64,000 bases of DNA from Novosphingobium sp. Rr 2-17 (GTDB lineage Bacteria > Pseudomonadota > Alphaproteobacteria > Sphingomonadales > Sphingomonadaceae): positions 62,001 to 126,000 of the forward strand of contig NZ_AKFJ01000010.1 in assembly GCF_000272475.1 (NCBI RefSeq). Direction: 5' to 3'. Numbering within the stretch: the first letter of the stretch is position 1; each line of letters starts with the position of its first letter. The notes beneath the pieces were generated by a model. It saw only the letters and a list, made by a program, of their open reading frames with translations, was not told the origin of the DNA and searched no databases. The position numbers and the translations under genes are program-made. This document shows, piece after piece, positions 54,285 through 63,360 of this stretch.

Positions 54285-55529
54285 ATGCTCCGTTTCCTCC
54301 TATGCCTCATCACCGGCATTGCCGCGCTGTTCCCATGCGTGCCGGTCGCCGCGCACCCGCGTCAATCTCCCGTAGTCATCCTCGTTTCGATCGATGGCTT
54401 CCGGGCCGACTATCTACAACGCGGCGTCACGCCAAACCTATCGGCTCTTGCCGCGCATGGCATCAGCGCTGCCATGCGACCTTCGTTCCCCAGCAAGACC
54501 TTTCCCAACCACTGGGCGATCGCCACTGGAAAGGTCCCCGATCACAACGGCATCGTCGCCAACCGCTTCGAAGACCCGCGCCGCCCTGGTGAGGTATTCA
54601 CGATGGCAAGCGAAGACCCGTTCTGGTGGAGCGAGGCAGAACCGCTTTGGGTCTCGGCGGAAAAGGCCGGCATTCGTACTGCGGCGATGTTCTGGCCTGG
54701 ATCAACCATCGCCTGGGGTGGAACACGTATAGAGAAGCCCTGGCCGCACGATGACGGCGGCACTCGCCCACAAGACTGGCAGCACTTCGACGGTGCCGTA
54801 ACCCCTGTGCAGCGGGTTGAGACAGTTCTCGACTGGATGCGTCGCCCGGCCAAGGTTCGTCCTCGGTTCGTGACGCTATATTTCGATACAGTGGATACTG
54901 CCGGCCACAACTATGGCCCGGACGATCCGCGGACCACCCAGGCCGTCGCGCAGGTCGATCGCACTATCGGCTCGCTTATCGCGGGCTTGCGCAAGATCGG
55001 GCGCAAGGCCGATCTGGTGATTGTGGCTGACCACGGCATGGCGGCAACCTCCAGCGAGCGTGTCGTCGCGCTCGACACCATCGTGGATGCGTCCTTGTAC
55101 AGTGTAGTCGAAACAGGTCCGTTCGCCACGCTGAAGCCTACCAATGGCAATGCCGACAAATTGGCGAATGCCTTGCTGGCACCGCATGAGCACATGACCT
55201 GCTGGCCGCGCGAAGCTATCCCAGCACGCCTTCGCTATGGCGCCAACCCCCGCATAGCACCGTGGTTCTGCCTGGCGGATGTGGGCTGGCAAGTGTTGCC
55301 CACGCGCCCTGCCGAAGCTTCGACGGGCGGCAGCCATGGTTACGACAATGCGGCGCCTGAGATGGCAGCGCTGTTCGTCGCTGCCGGCCCTGGCATCGCC
55401 CGCCGAGGAAGCCTTGCTTCTTTCGACAACGTGGATGTGACGGCACTGCTGCGCGATCTTCTGGGCATGCCGGCTGACGCCGGTGCGGATGGCACCGACT
55501 TGCCTTTTCGCCAGGCGTTGCGCCATTGA
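54285..55529 (+). CDS. Nucleotide pyrophosphatase/phosphodiesterase of the alkaline phosphatase superfamily, exported
   Basis: 414 aa with signal peptide (to about VAAH, residue 24). Zinc-site motifs of the NPP family: VSIDGFRADYL, the nucleophile Thr in PSKTFPNHWAIATG, YFDTVDTAGHNYGPDD, VADHGM and GGSHGYDN. Predicted to cleave phosphodiester or pyrophosphate bonds in nucleotides or other substrates in the periplasm. Divergent from the TonB receptor; the next gene is convergent. Substrate specificity cannot be fixed. Confidence 0.9.
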   Translation: MLRFLLCLITGIAALFPCVPVAAHPRQSPVVILVSIDGFRADYLQRGVTPNLSALAAHGISAAMRPSFPSKTFPNHWAIATGKVPDHNGIVANRFEDPRRPGEVFTMASEDPFWWSEAEPLWVSAEKAGIRTAAMFWPGSTIAWGGTRIEKPWPHDDGGTRPQDWQHFDGAVTPVQRVETVLDWMRRPAKVRPRFVTLYFDTVDTAGHNYGPDDPRTTQAVAQVDRTIGSLIAGLRKIGRKADLVIVADHGMAATSSERVVALDTIVDASLYSVVETGPFATLKPTNGNADKLANALLAPHEHMTCWPREAIPARLRYGANPRIAPWFCLADVGWQVLPTRPAEASTGGSHGYDNAAPEMAALFVAAGPGIARRGSLASFDNVDVTALLRDLLGMPADAGADGTDLPFRQALRH

Positions 55530-55573
55530 AGCGGACCGAACATTGAGGGGCTTTTTACCATGAAAAGCCAAGG

Positions 55574-56200
55574 CTAACCGATACCAAACGCCCTGAGGAA
55601 GACTTCAACGTAGCGCCGGGCAAGCGTTTGGGTATCTTCCATTCTTTGATCACTCCAAAGCATCCGGTGCTGCTGACCGGCGCAGAGGTTGAGAAGAACA
55701 TCCATCATTTCTTCGATGGGGCGGGGGGCGAGGCGGCCTTCGTCGATCGCACGCTCCAGCACGGGCCGAAGAGCGTTTTCAGAGTGCTTGGTCGTGCGGT
55801 CATCAAAGATACGACCGATCTCGGGAAATCGGACAGTTTCCATGATGACAAGCCGACAGGTCGCCAATCCGATCGGCGAACGCAGGGCCGATATGAACCG
55901 GGTGCAGAAAATCGTCAGGTTATAGCCCAGGCCTTGAGCGGGCTGGAGTGCCGCCGAGACATCGGCGCTGAACTCGGCAATGATATCATCGATGACGGCG
56001 GCGAATAGCTCTTCCTTGGACCGAAAGTGCTTCCACAACGTGGCCTTGGACCGCGCCGCGGCGCCGAGCAAACCCGACATGGACGTGTCCGCATAGCCGC
56101 GCTCCAGGAACGATTGCCGCGCGGCCGCCAGGATAGCTTGGCGACGCTCGGCGTTGCGGGCGGCCCGAAGGCCTCCTGTTTCATTTTCTGGATTATCCAT
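55574..56200 (-). CDS. TetR family transcriptional regulator of the efflux operon
   Basis: 208 aa from ATG 56200 (219 aa from ATG 56233). N-terminal HTH (about 15-60) with RRQAILAAARQSFLERGYADTSM and SKATLWKHFRSKEELFAAVI, and a ligand domain with a C-terminal part resembling the AefR/YbiH-type C-domain. It is divergent from the EmrA gene; two copies of a GTAC-N6-GTAC palindrome lie in the gap, so it very likely represses both itself and the efflux genes and releases on binding a toxic compound. Confidence 0.9.
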   Translation of the reverse strand: MDNPENETGGLRAARNAERRQAILAAARQSFLERGYADTSMSGLLGAAARSKATLWKHFRSKEELFAAVIDDIIAEFSADVSAALQPAQGLGYNLTIFCTRFISALRSPIGLATCRLVIMETVRFPEIGRIFDDRTTKHSENALRPVLERAIDEGRLAPRPIEEMMDVLLNLCAGQQHRMLWSDQRMEDTQTLARRYVEVFLRAFGIG

Positions 56201-56242
56201 GGCCGGGGAAGTCCTCTCGTTTCGTTCTCTCATTATCTATTA

Positions 56243-56260
56243 CTGTACCCTAGCGTACAC
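56243..56260 (-). promoter_or_regulatory. TetR-type operator, copy near the regulator gene
   Basis: On the minus strand this reads GTGTACGCTAGGGTACAG, GTAC-N6-GTAC. It is the mirror of the copy at 56303-56320, with centres 60 bp apart, and lies 10 bp upstream of the ATG at 56233. Confidence 0.75.
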
Positions 56261-56302
56261 TTTTTCATTGACAAGGGTCAAGTGATGGCGCTTTCAGAGA
56301 AA

Positions 56303-56320
56303 GTGTACTCCAGGGTACGC
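56303..56320 (+). promoter_or_regulatory. TetR-type operator, copy near the efflux genes
   Basis: GTGTACTCCAGGGTACGC, GTAC-N6-GTAC, 32 bp before the EmrA start; it shares GTGTAC-N-C-N-AGGGTAC with the first copy. Confidence 0.75.
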
Positions 56321-56351
56321 GAATCAGGTAGCAGCAGCGAGAACCAGGCAG

Positions 56352-57620
56352 ATGACAGACGAGGCTTCGGAGGGTGAACACTTCGACCGGGACCGCCACG
56401 AGGACGCAACGCATGGCGGGGAAGGCGAGAAAAAGCCCTCACCGCTATCCCGGCCAGGCGCGCGTATTGCACTGATCGCGGCAGGCGTCGCGGCCCTCGG
56501 CGGAGGCGTGTTCTGGTTGATCCAGCACGAGACGTATGGCCGCTACCAGCAGAGCACCGACGACGCCTATCTCGATGCCGACCAGGTCGATATCGCGCCG
56601 CGCATCTCGGGCTATGTCGAGCAAGTGTTCGTCGGTTCCAACCAGGATGTGCGTAAAGGCCAAGTGTTGGCCCGCGTCCAATCCAAGGATTACGACGCCC
56701 AGGCCGGCCAAGCCCAGGCACAGATCGCCCAGGGACAGGCCAGCATCGAGCAGGCCAAGGCGCAGATCGAGCAGCAATACGCCACGATCGCGCAGAGCGA
56801 AGCCGAACTGGCGAAGGCTCAGGCCACCGTCGGCCAGACCCAGGCTTCGCAGCGCCTGGCCGCTATCCAGGTTGCGCGCTACGGGCCGTTGGCGGCAGCG
56901 GGCGGTGAATCGCACGAGCAGGCGGATCAGTACAAGTCGCAGCTCGCTCAGGCCGATGCGCAACTGGCACAGACCCGCAACGCGGTACGCTCGAGCGCGG
57001 CCCAATTGCTGTACGCCAAGCGGCAGATCGCAGTGCTGCAGGCTCAGATCAAAACCGGCGAGGCGCAAGTCCAGAACGGCCAGGCCCAGCTCGCGGCGGC
57101 GATGGTGAACGTGCACGGCGCCGTGCTGCGCTCGTCGACTGATGGTCGCATCGGCGACAAGCGCGTCCGCGTCGGTCAATATGTACAGGCGGGTACACGT
57201 TTGATGACAGTCGTTCCGGTAGGGGCGATGTATCTCACCGCGAACTTCAAGGAAACCCAGATCGGGCTGATGCGTATCGGCCAGCCTGTCCACATCGAAG
57301 TCGATGCCCTTCCCGGCGAGGACATCCACGGCACCGTCGTCAGCTTCGCTCCGGGAACGGGCAATCGCTTCGCGCTGGTGCCCACGGACAACGCCACGGG
57401 CAACTTCACCAAGATCGTGCAGCGCGTACCTGTGCGCATCCGGGTCGACGCAGGGCCGGAAGCGCGCAAGATCCTGGTGCCGGGCCTTTCGGCAACGGTT
57501 TCGGTCGATACGCGCGGGGCGAAGGACGATCGTCAGACGGCTAGCGTTGAAACCACGACGTCCGGCAAATCAAACGAGCAGGCAAGCAACACCAAGCCGG
57601 CTGGCTCAGACCGTGGCTGA
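56352..57620 (+). CDS. emrA: EmrA-type membrane fusion protein (HlyD family)
   Basis: 422 aa. One N-terminal membrane helix (about 38-58), biotinyl-lipoyl-like half domain (DADQVDIAPRISGYVEQVFV), a long coiled-coil hairpin rich in Gln/Ala (about 110-250) that meets the outer-membrane channel, then a second lipoyl half and barrel with TDGRIGDKRVRVGQYVQAG and LTANFKETQIGLMRIGQPVH. Bridges EmrB to the outer-membrane factor. The stop overlaps emrB by 8 bp. Confidence 0.92.
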   Translation: MTDEASEGEHFDRDRHEDATHGGEGEKKPSPLSRPGARIALIAAGVAALGGGVFWLIQHETYGRYQQSTDDAYLDADQVDIAPRISGYVEQVFVGSNQDVRKGQVLARVQSKDYDAQAGQAQAQIAQGQASIEQAKAQIEQQYATIAQSEAELAKAQATVGQTQASQRLAAIQVARYGPLAAAGGESHEQADQYKSQLAQADAQLAQTRNAVRSSAAQLLYAKRQIAVLQAQIKTGEAQVQNGQAQLAAAMVNVHGAVLRSSTDGRIGDKRVRVGQYVQAGTRLMTVVPVGAMYLTANFKETQIGLMRIGQPVHIEVDALPGEDIHGTVVSFAPGTGNRFALVPTDNATGNFTKIVQRVPVRIRVDAGPEARKILVPGLSATVSVDTRGAKDDRQTASVETTTSGKSNEQASNTKPAGSDRG

Positions 57621-59160
57621 GCTACCCGCCCGAGCCAGCTTCACCGACTGGATGGCGGTGGCGGCAGGCACCATCGGCTCGCTCATGGCGACGCTCGACA
57701 CCTCGATCGTCAATGCCGCGCTGCCTACCATCCAGGGTGAAATCGGAGCCAGTCAGGACGAGGGCACCTGGATTACCACGGCCTATCTCGTGGCGGAGAT
57801 CATCATGATCCCGCTCGCGGGGTGGATGGTGCGTATCCTGGGCCTGCGCAACTTCCTGATTATCTGCGGAACGGCGTTCACCGGATTTTCCATGATGTGC
57901 GGCCTGTCGAATTCACTGATCGTGATGGTGATAGGGCGGCTTGGGCAAGGTTTTACCGGTGGCGCGCTCATTCCTACCGCGCTGACCATCATCGCCACGC
58001 GGCTGCCGCCATCGCAAAGATCGTCTGGTATCGCCATCTTCGGCTTGGTCGCCGTGCTTGGTCCGGTAATCGGGCCTATCCTGGGCGGCTACCTCACCGA
58101 GACGCTTAGCTGGCATTACGCCTTCTTCATCAACCTGCCGATCGGCATCGGCCTTGTCGCTCTGGTGATTGCCACGCTGCCCGATGAAGAGAAGGACCTG
58201 GGCCTGTTCTTCCGCGCGGATTGGCTCAGCGTTATTGGCATGACGCTATTCCTGGGCGCGCTGACGGTAGTGCTGGAAGAAGGCCTGCGGGAGCGCTGGT
58301 TCGAATCCACATTCATTATCAAGCTCAGCATCGCATCGGCAGTCGGGTTTATCATCCTGGTTTGGGGGCAGCTCACCGCGCGTGAGCCGGTCATCCGGAT
58401 GGGGATCATCTTCCAGCGCGCGTTCGGCAGCGTTTTCTTTCTCAGCCTGCTGGTGGGGGCCGCGCTGTACGGCATCAGCTATATGCTGCCGCAGTTCCTG
58501 GCCCAGTTGCACAACTACAACTCCCTGCAATCGGGCGAAGTAACCTTGCTGCTCGCGATACCATCGGTGTTGATGATGGGCGTGTTCCCGCTGCTGGTAC
58601 GCAAGGTGGACATTCGCATTCTCGTGGCCGCGGGCTTTGTTTTCTACGCCGTTGGCTGCAACATGAATGCCTACATCACGCAGGAAACGTCGGGGCAGAA
58701 TTTCATCGTGCCGCTGTTGGTCATCGGCCTTGGCCAATTCCTCGCGTTGATCTTCCTGAACCAGGCTGCGGCCAGTTCCGTATCGGAACACTTGGCCGAA
58801 GACGCATCGGGCCTGTTCAACGCAGCGCGCAATCTGGGCGGTTCCATCGGTCTCGCCGTCATCAAGACCGTCGTTCAAAGCCGGACCTGGTTCCACTCGG
58901 AAGCCTTTGCGGGCGGCATGACCCGCAATGCGCCCAATGCACAGGCCTATATCCAGCAACAAGCCCAGCAGCAGGGCGGCGGTGACATGGTTTTGGGCAT
59001 GGGCCGCGCTTACGCCAGTCTCAACAACACGTTCCAGACCATGGGAACGGCTTACGCTTATGCCGACATGTTCTGGCTGTTCTCGATCGCCATGCTGCTG
59101 TGCATTCCCTTCGCCTTCCTGCTTCGGCCACTGCCGAACAATGCGGAAATCGTCGCATGA
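57613..59160 (+). CDS. emrB: EmrB/QacA-type MFS multidrug transporter (DHA2, 14 helices)
   Basis: 515 aa from GTG 57613, overlapping emrA by 8 bp. DHA2 motifs: LDTSIVNAALPTIQGEIGAS in helix 1, GWMVRILGLRNFLIICG (motif A), GRLGQGFTGGALIPTALTI and GLVAVLGPVIGPILGGYL (motif C). Drug:proton antiporter driving export through EmrA and the OprM-like channel. The stop overlaps the next start (ATGA). Substrate unknown. Confidence 0.93.
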   Translation: MAELPARASFTDWMAVAAGTIGSLMATLDTSIVNAALPTIQGEIGASQDEGTWITTAYLVAEIIMIPLAGWMVRILGLRNFLIICGTAFTGFSMMCGLSNSLIVMVIGRLGQGFTGGALIPTALTIIATRLPPSQRSSGIAIFGLVAVLGPVIGPILGGYLTETLSWHYAFFINLPIGIGLVALVIATLPDEEKDLGLFFRADWLSVIGMTLFLGALTVVLEEGLRERWFESTFIIKLSIASAVGFIILVWGQLTAREPVIRMGIIFQRAFGSVFFLSLLVGAALYGISYMLPQFLAQLHNYNSLQSGEVTLLLAIPSVLMMGVFPLLVRKVDIRILVAAGFVFYAVGCNMNAYITQETSGQNFIVPLLVIGLGQFLALIFLNQAAASSVSEHLAEDASGLFNAARNLGGSIGLAVIKTVVQSRTWFHSEAFAGGMTRNAPNAQAYIQQQAQQQGGGDMVLGMGRAYASLNNTFQTMGTAYAYADMFWLFSIAMLLCIPFAFLLRPLPNNAEIVA

Positions 59161-60614
59161 ACCGTGTCACATCTCTTTCTCTTTCGCTCGGCCTGCTGGC
59201 GCTTTCGACGTCGCTGGCCGGTTGCATGGTCGGCCCGAACTATGCCGGGCCACCCCGCGCAGCGCCCTTGGCGGAAAAAAGCGCCAACTTCGTGCGCGGG
59301 CAGGGCGCTCCGGTCAGTCCCACCCCGCCCCTGGCGACCTGGTGGGAAGCGCTCAACGATCCCACGCTCAACCGGCTTGAAACGCTGGCGCTCGCCAACA
59401 GCACCGATGTGGCGCAAGCCCGAGCGCGTATCCTGGCGGCTCAGGCGACGCTGCGCGGGCAAAAGGCTCAGCTTCTCCCCCAAGGATCGGGCACAGCCGC
59501 TTACGTCAAAGCCCAGGTCCCTGACTCCTTAACCAGCGGCAGCGGGTCGAGCTCAAGCGGCAATTCCGACATCGGCCTGTACACGACAGGTGCTTACGCC
59601 ACTTGGGAACTCGACTTGTTCGGAGGAACGCGGCGGGACGTCGCGAACGCCCGTGCCAGCTTGCAGGCGTCCGAAGCCGAGTTGCAAGACACCCAGGTGA
59701 CGCTCACCAAGAATGTCGCTGCCGCCTACACCAGGTTGCGCTCGGCGCAGCAGCGGCAACTGCTGGCCAACCAGGCCTCGGCCCTGCGCGAACGCATGTT
59801 CGCGATCATGCAGGAACGCCGTCGCCTCGGAACGGCATCCGATGCGGATGTCGAGGGCGCGTCTTCTGCCTTGAAGCAAACGCAAGGCAACGCGCTTCCG
59901 ATCGCGACGCAGGTCGAAACCTCTCTCGACGAACTGGCCGCGCTGCTGGGGCAAGAACCCGGCACGCTTGACCCGATTATCGGTGCGGCAGCGCCACTTC
60001 CGTTACCGCCCGCAGAGACCGCGATCGGCAATCCGGCCGATCTGCTGCGCCGGCGCCCCGACATTCGCGCCGCAGAACGCAAGCTGGCGGCGCGCAACGA
60101 GACGATTGGGGCTAACATCGCAGAATACTTCCCGAAAGTGTCGCTGCTCGGCTTCGTGGGTGTCGGTTCGACCAGCACCAGCAGTCTGTTCAGTAGCAGC
60201 AGCCTGGTCGCAGCAGGTGCGCCAAGCCTCTCGTGGAACATCCTGAACTTTCCATCGATCGGCGCGAAGGTGAAGGAAGCGCGCGCCAGCTATGCTGAGC
60301 AGGAGGCTGCGTACCGGCAAACCGTGCTGCAGGCCCTGCGCGATGCCAACCAGGCACTTTCCACGTTCGGCCATCAGCGCGAAGCCGTCGCCACCATGAT
60401 TGATCGACAGGCTTCCGCCGACAAATCGCTCCACATCGCCCAAATGCGCAATGCCGGCGGGACGATCAGCACCCTGACCATGCTCGGTACCGAGGCTGAT
60501 CGCCTTTCGACGCAGGATAGTCTGTTGCAGGGGCAGGCTGAGCTTACCGCCGACTGGATCACCTTGCAAAGCGCGCTGGGTCTTGGCTGGCAAGCGCCGG
60601 CTCCCGCGCGTTGA
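59157..60614 (+). CDS. NodT/OprM-type outer-membrane efflux lipoprotein
   Basis: 485 aa. Lipobox LAGC (Cys22) then the typical MVGPNYAGPP start of the NodT family. Two OEP repeats (about 60-270 and 290-480) contain ATWWEALNDPTLNRLETLAL, TYATWELDLFGGTRRDVANAR-like and RRRPDIRAAERKLAARNETIG segments. Third component of the tripartite EmrAB pump; coupled to emrB by a 4-bp overlap. Confidence 0.92.
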   Translation: MNRVTSLSLSLGLLALSTSLAGCMVGPNYAGPPRAAPLAEKSANFVRGQGAPVSPTPPLATWWEALNDPTLNRLETLALANSTDVAQARARILAAQATLRGQKAQLLPQGSGTAAYVKAQVPDSLTSGSGSSSSGNSDIGLYTTGAYATWELDLFGGTRRDVANARASLQASEAELQDTQVTLTKNVAAAYTRLRSAQQRQLLANQASALRERMFAIMQERRRLGTASDADVEGASSALKQTQGNALPIATQVETSLDELAALLGQEPGTLDPIIGAAAPLPLPPAETAIGNPADLLRRRPDIRAAERKLAARNETIGANIAEYFPKVSLLGFVGVGSTSTSSLFSSSSLVAAGAPSLSWNILNFPSIGAKVKEARASYAEQEAAYRQTVLQALRDANQALSTFGHQREAVATMIDRQASADKSLHIAQMRNAGGTISTLTMLGTEADRLSTQDSLLQGQAELTADWITLQSALGLGWQAPAPAR

Positions 60615-60623
60615 AAATGCCCT

Positions 60624-60662
60624 TCCGGTCGAGCGCCGTAGAAAGCAAAGTGCTCGACCGGA
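60624..60662 (+). terminator. Terminator after the efflux operon
   Basis: CCGGTCGAGC (60625-60634) pairs perfectly with GCTCGACCGG (60652-60661) over 10 bp, about 10 bp after the stop of the outer-membrane factor gene. No T tract, so perhaps partly rho-dependent. Confidence 0.6.
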
Positions 60663-60706
60663 GAAAGGCCGATCGCCAATCGCGAGAGGCGATATAATAA
60701 CTGCGC

Positions 60707-62026
60707 TTAGCGGTATTGATCGAAAGCGGATGCTACTGCCCGCAAATACTGTCGCGATTTGATGGGAACGGACAAACGCCCCCCTTCGAGTGTTACGACG
60801 TTCCGATCTGCAAAGCCCTGCAGCTTCGTTCGTGCCGATGCGAAGGCATCTGTGCTGGCGCCATGCCGTGCAGCGAAGCGGTCCAAATCAAGCTCGCCGT
60901 CGCACAGAAGTCGCTCGATAGCCTCGCCGCGGATGCGGTCTTCAGCGCTGCGGGCGGCGCCTCGGACGGTGGGCAGCATTCCCGCCAGCGCGAATTGGCG
61001 ATAGCGACCGACGTGCTTTTCGTTTTGCGCCAGCAATCCTGAAAACTGGCTGATCGAGGAGGCTCCGAGGCCGATGACGGACTCGCCGGGTTCATCGGTG
61101 AATCCCTGGAAGTTGCGCCGTAGCCGGCCTTGTCGCGCAGCGAGGGCGAGAGGGTCGGTCGGCAAGGCGAAGTGATCGAAGCCGATCGCCTCGTAGCCGG
61201 CGGCGACGAGCAGATCATGGGCAAGCTGCGCCTGGACGAACCGTTCGGGCCCTTGCGGCAGCGTCGCGGCGTCGATCATGCGCTGACGCGGCAGCAGACG
61301 AGGGTTGTGAGCATAGGCAAACAGCGCGATCCGGTCTGGCCGCATCGTCAGGGTCCGTTCGATCGTGTCCGCGACATCTTGCGAGGTCTGCAGCGGAAGG
61401 CCGTGGAGCAGATCGAAGTTTACCGCGAGAATCCCTGCTTCGCGCAAATCGTTGACAGCTTGTTCGACCATTTCTGCCGGCTGGACCCGGTTGATCCTTG
61501 CCTGGACGTGCGGGGCGAAGCACTGGACGCCCAGGCTGGCGCGCGTCACTCCCGCCTTGGCCATGACTTGTGCGTAGTCCGCACTTGCGAGGCGCGGGTC
61601 CAGCTCCACTGCGATTTCAGGCCGGGCGACGGCGTCGAAGCTGGTGCGCAAACGGTCGATCAGGCCTGCCAGTGCCGGTGCTGCCAAGGCGTTGGGGCTG
61701 CCGCCGCCGAAGTGGATCGAGACGACTTGCCCCCGCATCAGCGGAGCGACGGTCGCGATCTCTGCTTCCAATGCCTCGATATAGCTATCGAGGCGACGCC
61801 CATTGCCGAGCGCTCCGGTATTGCAGCCGCAGTACCAGCAGATTTCCCGGCAATAGGGAATGTGGACGTAGAGCGAGACGGGTGTGCCCGGTGTCACGGC
61901 GCTAAGCGCCTGCGCGGTGTCCGGTGCCCCAATGCTGGAATGGAATTCCATGGCGGTGGGGTAGCTGGTGTAGCGCGGTACTGGCCGTTCGTAGACTTCG
62001 CTGAGGTAGCCGTTGTTCATGGCCAT
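60707..62026 (-). CDS. hemN: Oxygen-independent coproporphyrinogen III oxidase HemN
   Basis: 439 aa radical-SAM enzyme that decarboxylates coproporphyrinogen III to protoporphyrinogen IX without oxygen. Cluster motif CX3CX2CXC at Cys59, 63, 66 and 68 (PYCREICWYCGC), HFGGGSPNAL and LGVQCFAPHVQARINRVQ are typical of true HemN and not of the HemW relatives. Divergent from ompW with a candidate Fnr site between them; a Crp/Fnr regulator lies 1.4 kb away. Confidence 0.92.
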   Translation of the reverse strand: MAMNNGYLSEVYERPVPRYTSYPTAMEFHSSIGAPDTAQALSAVTPGTPVSLYVHIPYCREICWYCGCNTGALGNGRRLDSYIEALEAEIATVAPLMRGQVVSIHFGGGSPNALAAPALAGLIDRLRTSFDAVARPEIAVELDPRLASADYAQVMAKAGVTRASLGVQCFAPHVQARINRVQPAEMVEQAVNDLREAGILAVNFDLLHGLPLQTSQDVADTIERTLTMRPDRIALFAYAHNPRLLPRQRMIDAATLPQGPERFVQAQLAHDLLVAAGYEAIGFDHFALPTDPLALAARQGRLRRNFQGFTDEPGESVIGLGASSISQFSGLLAQNEKHVGRYRQFALAGMLPTVRGAARSAEDRIRGEAIERLLCDGELDLDRFAARHGASTDAFASARTKLQGFADRNVVTLEGGRLSVPIKSRQYLRAVASAFDQYR

Positions 62027-62056
62027 CGTTCCTGCACGAAGGCCGCAGTGCTGTCT

Positions 62057-62070
62057 TTGCGCGGCGTCAA
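62057..62070. promoter_or_regulatory. Candidate Fnr/FixK site between hemN and ompW
   Basis: TTGCGCGGCGTCAA fits TTG-N8-CAA. The right half-site (TTGAC on the opposite strand) is good and the left half is weak. It is 31 bp before hemN and 57 bp before ompW. Suggestive only. Confidence 0.35.
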
Positions 62071-62126
62071 TGTCCTGGCGCTTTGTCCGTTCTAATTCAT
62101 CCGCGTGCCATCAAAGGAGATGAAAG

Positions 62127-62801
62127 ATGCGGATTACCTCGGCTCTTGTGGGAGCAATCGCACTTGCCGGAGCAGCAGCAGCGCAGCCCGCGTTCGCGGC
62201 AGACGGTGACCAAACGCCAGACCAACGCTGGATCGTTCGCTTGCGGGCGATCGCCGTCGAGCCGACCGGGAGCACGGGGCCAGTGGAGCCCAGCTTCCCT
62301 GCCGCGCACACCCACGTCGGTGGCGGTTACGCCCCCGAGCTCGACTTCACCTACATGGCTACCAAGCATATCGGCGCCGAGCTTATCCTGGGCACGACAA
62401 AGCACGGTATTTCCGGTCGCGGTTCACTGGACGGGATGAAGGTAGGCCATACGCGCGCGTTACCGCCTACCTTGACGCTGCAGTACCACTTCCTGCCTGA
62501 CGCCGCGATCCGGCCTTACGTGGGGGCAGGGGTCAACTACACGATCTTCTATTCCTCCAAGGCCAGCGGGGCACTGCAGGAGGCGATCGGCGATACGAAG
62601 CTGCATTTGTCGGATAGCTTTGGCTACGCGGTGCAGGCCGGGGTCGATATCGATGTCACGAAGAAGATCTTCTTTAACGTCGACCTGAAGTACATCGATA
62701 TGGACACGACCGCGAAGCTGACCACGGGCAGCTTGGTCAACCGGGAACGCGTGCATATCGATCCACTGGTGCCGAGCGTCGGCATAGGCATGCGATTCTG
62801 A
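62127..62801 (+). CDS. ompW: OmpW-family outer-membrane protein
   Basis: 224 aa, eight-stranded barrel with signal peptide to AFA (about residue 29). Family features: WIVRLRAIAVEPTGS near the mature start, TYMATKHIGAELILGT, LPPTLTLQYHF, IRPYVGAGVNYT and a final Phe (GIGMRF). OmpW proteins move hydrophobic molecules and are often induced at low oxygen. AAGGAG precedes the ATG by 5 bp. Ends where the next gene begins. Confidence 0.92.
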   Translation: MRITSALVGAIALAGAAAAQPAFAADGDQTPDQRWIVRLRAIAVEPTGSTGPVEPSFPAAHTHVGGGYAPELDFTYMATKHIGAELILGTTKHGISGRGSLDGMKVGHTRALPPTLTLQYHFLPDAAIRPYVGAGVNYTIFYSSKASGALQEAIGDTKLHLSDSFGYAVQAGVDIDVTKKIFFNVDLKYIDMDTTAKLTTGSLVNRERVHIDPLVPSVGIGMRF

Positions 62802-62815
62802 TGTCGGAGGTCGGC

Positions 62816-63331
62816 ATGGCGGGCGCGTCGTTCGGCAGTTGGTACATGATCGATGAGATCGACTTGGCCGCATTGCTCGCCAATCACGCTGGCCTTGCTC
62901 GTCTTTGTGCGGAACTGGAGGCGGTCGCTGACCGCCTCCCTTCGCGTCCGACGAAGGCGGAGGTTGCGCGCCTGAGCGAGGAACTGCTCCTACGACTGCC
63001 CGCAAGCGATCGGCGCGATCGCACGACGCTCAATCACATCTTCCTCGGCACCCACGATTCCGAGCCGGGCAAGGCCGCCCTCGCCGAAATCGGGCGCCAA
63101 CGCTCGGTGTGCATTGGGCAGGCGCAGGATATTGCGAGCGTGTTGGACCCCAACGACCTGTCTAAACTGACGGTCGAAACGCTGGGTTACATGCTACGGT
63201 GTTTCTTCCAATCGAGCCGGCAGGCGATCGTGTTCGAAGAGCTGGCCGTGCTTCATCTTGCCGCCGCGCGGCTCACGGCAGAGGCCCGCGCTTTGCTGGT
63301 TGAAAGCGTGGCGCGGCATTGCGCCGAATAG
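62816..63331 (+). CDS. Uncharacterised helical protein downstream of ompW
   Basis: 171 aa from ATG 62816, which has GGAGG 5 bp upstream; ATG 62801 overlaps the ompW stop and is the alternative. Mostly alpha-helical, with IDEIDLAALLANHAGLARLC at the start, LGYMLRCFFQSSRQAIVFEE in the middle and a charged C-terminus. I do not recognise the family; the wide spacing of single His and Glu residues does not fit a hemerythrin convincingly. Its place between ompW and a Crp/Fnr regulator suggests an oxygen-related role. Confidence 0.65.
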   Translation: MAGASFGSWYMIDEIDLAALLANHAGLARLCAELEAVADRLPSRPTKAEVARLSEELLLRLPASDRRDRTTLNHIFLGTHDSEPGKAALAEIGRQRSVCIGQAQDIASVLDPNDLSKLTVETLGYMLRCFFQSSRQAIVFEELAVLHLAAARLTAEARALLVESVARHCAE

Positions 63332-63360
63332 GCGTTCAGGACACCGCGCCGAATGGGCTT

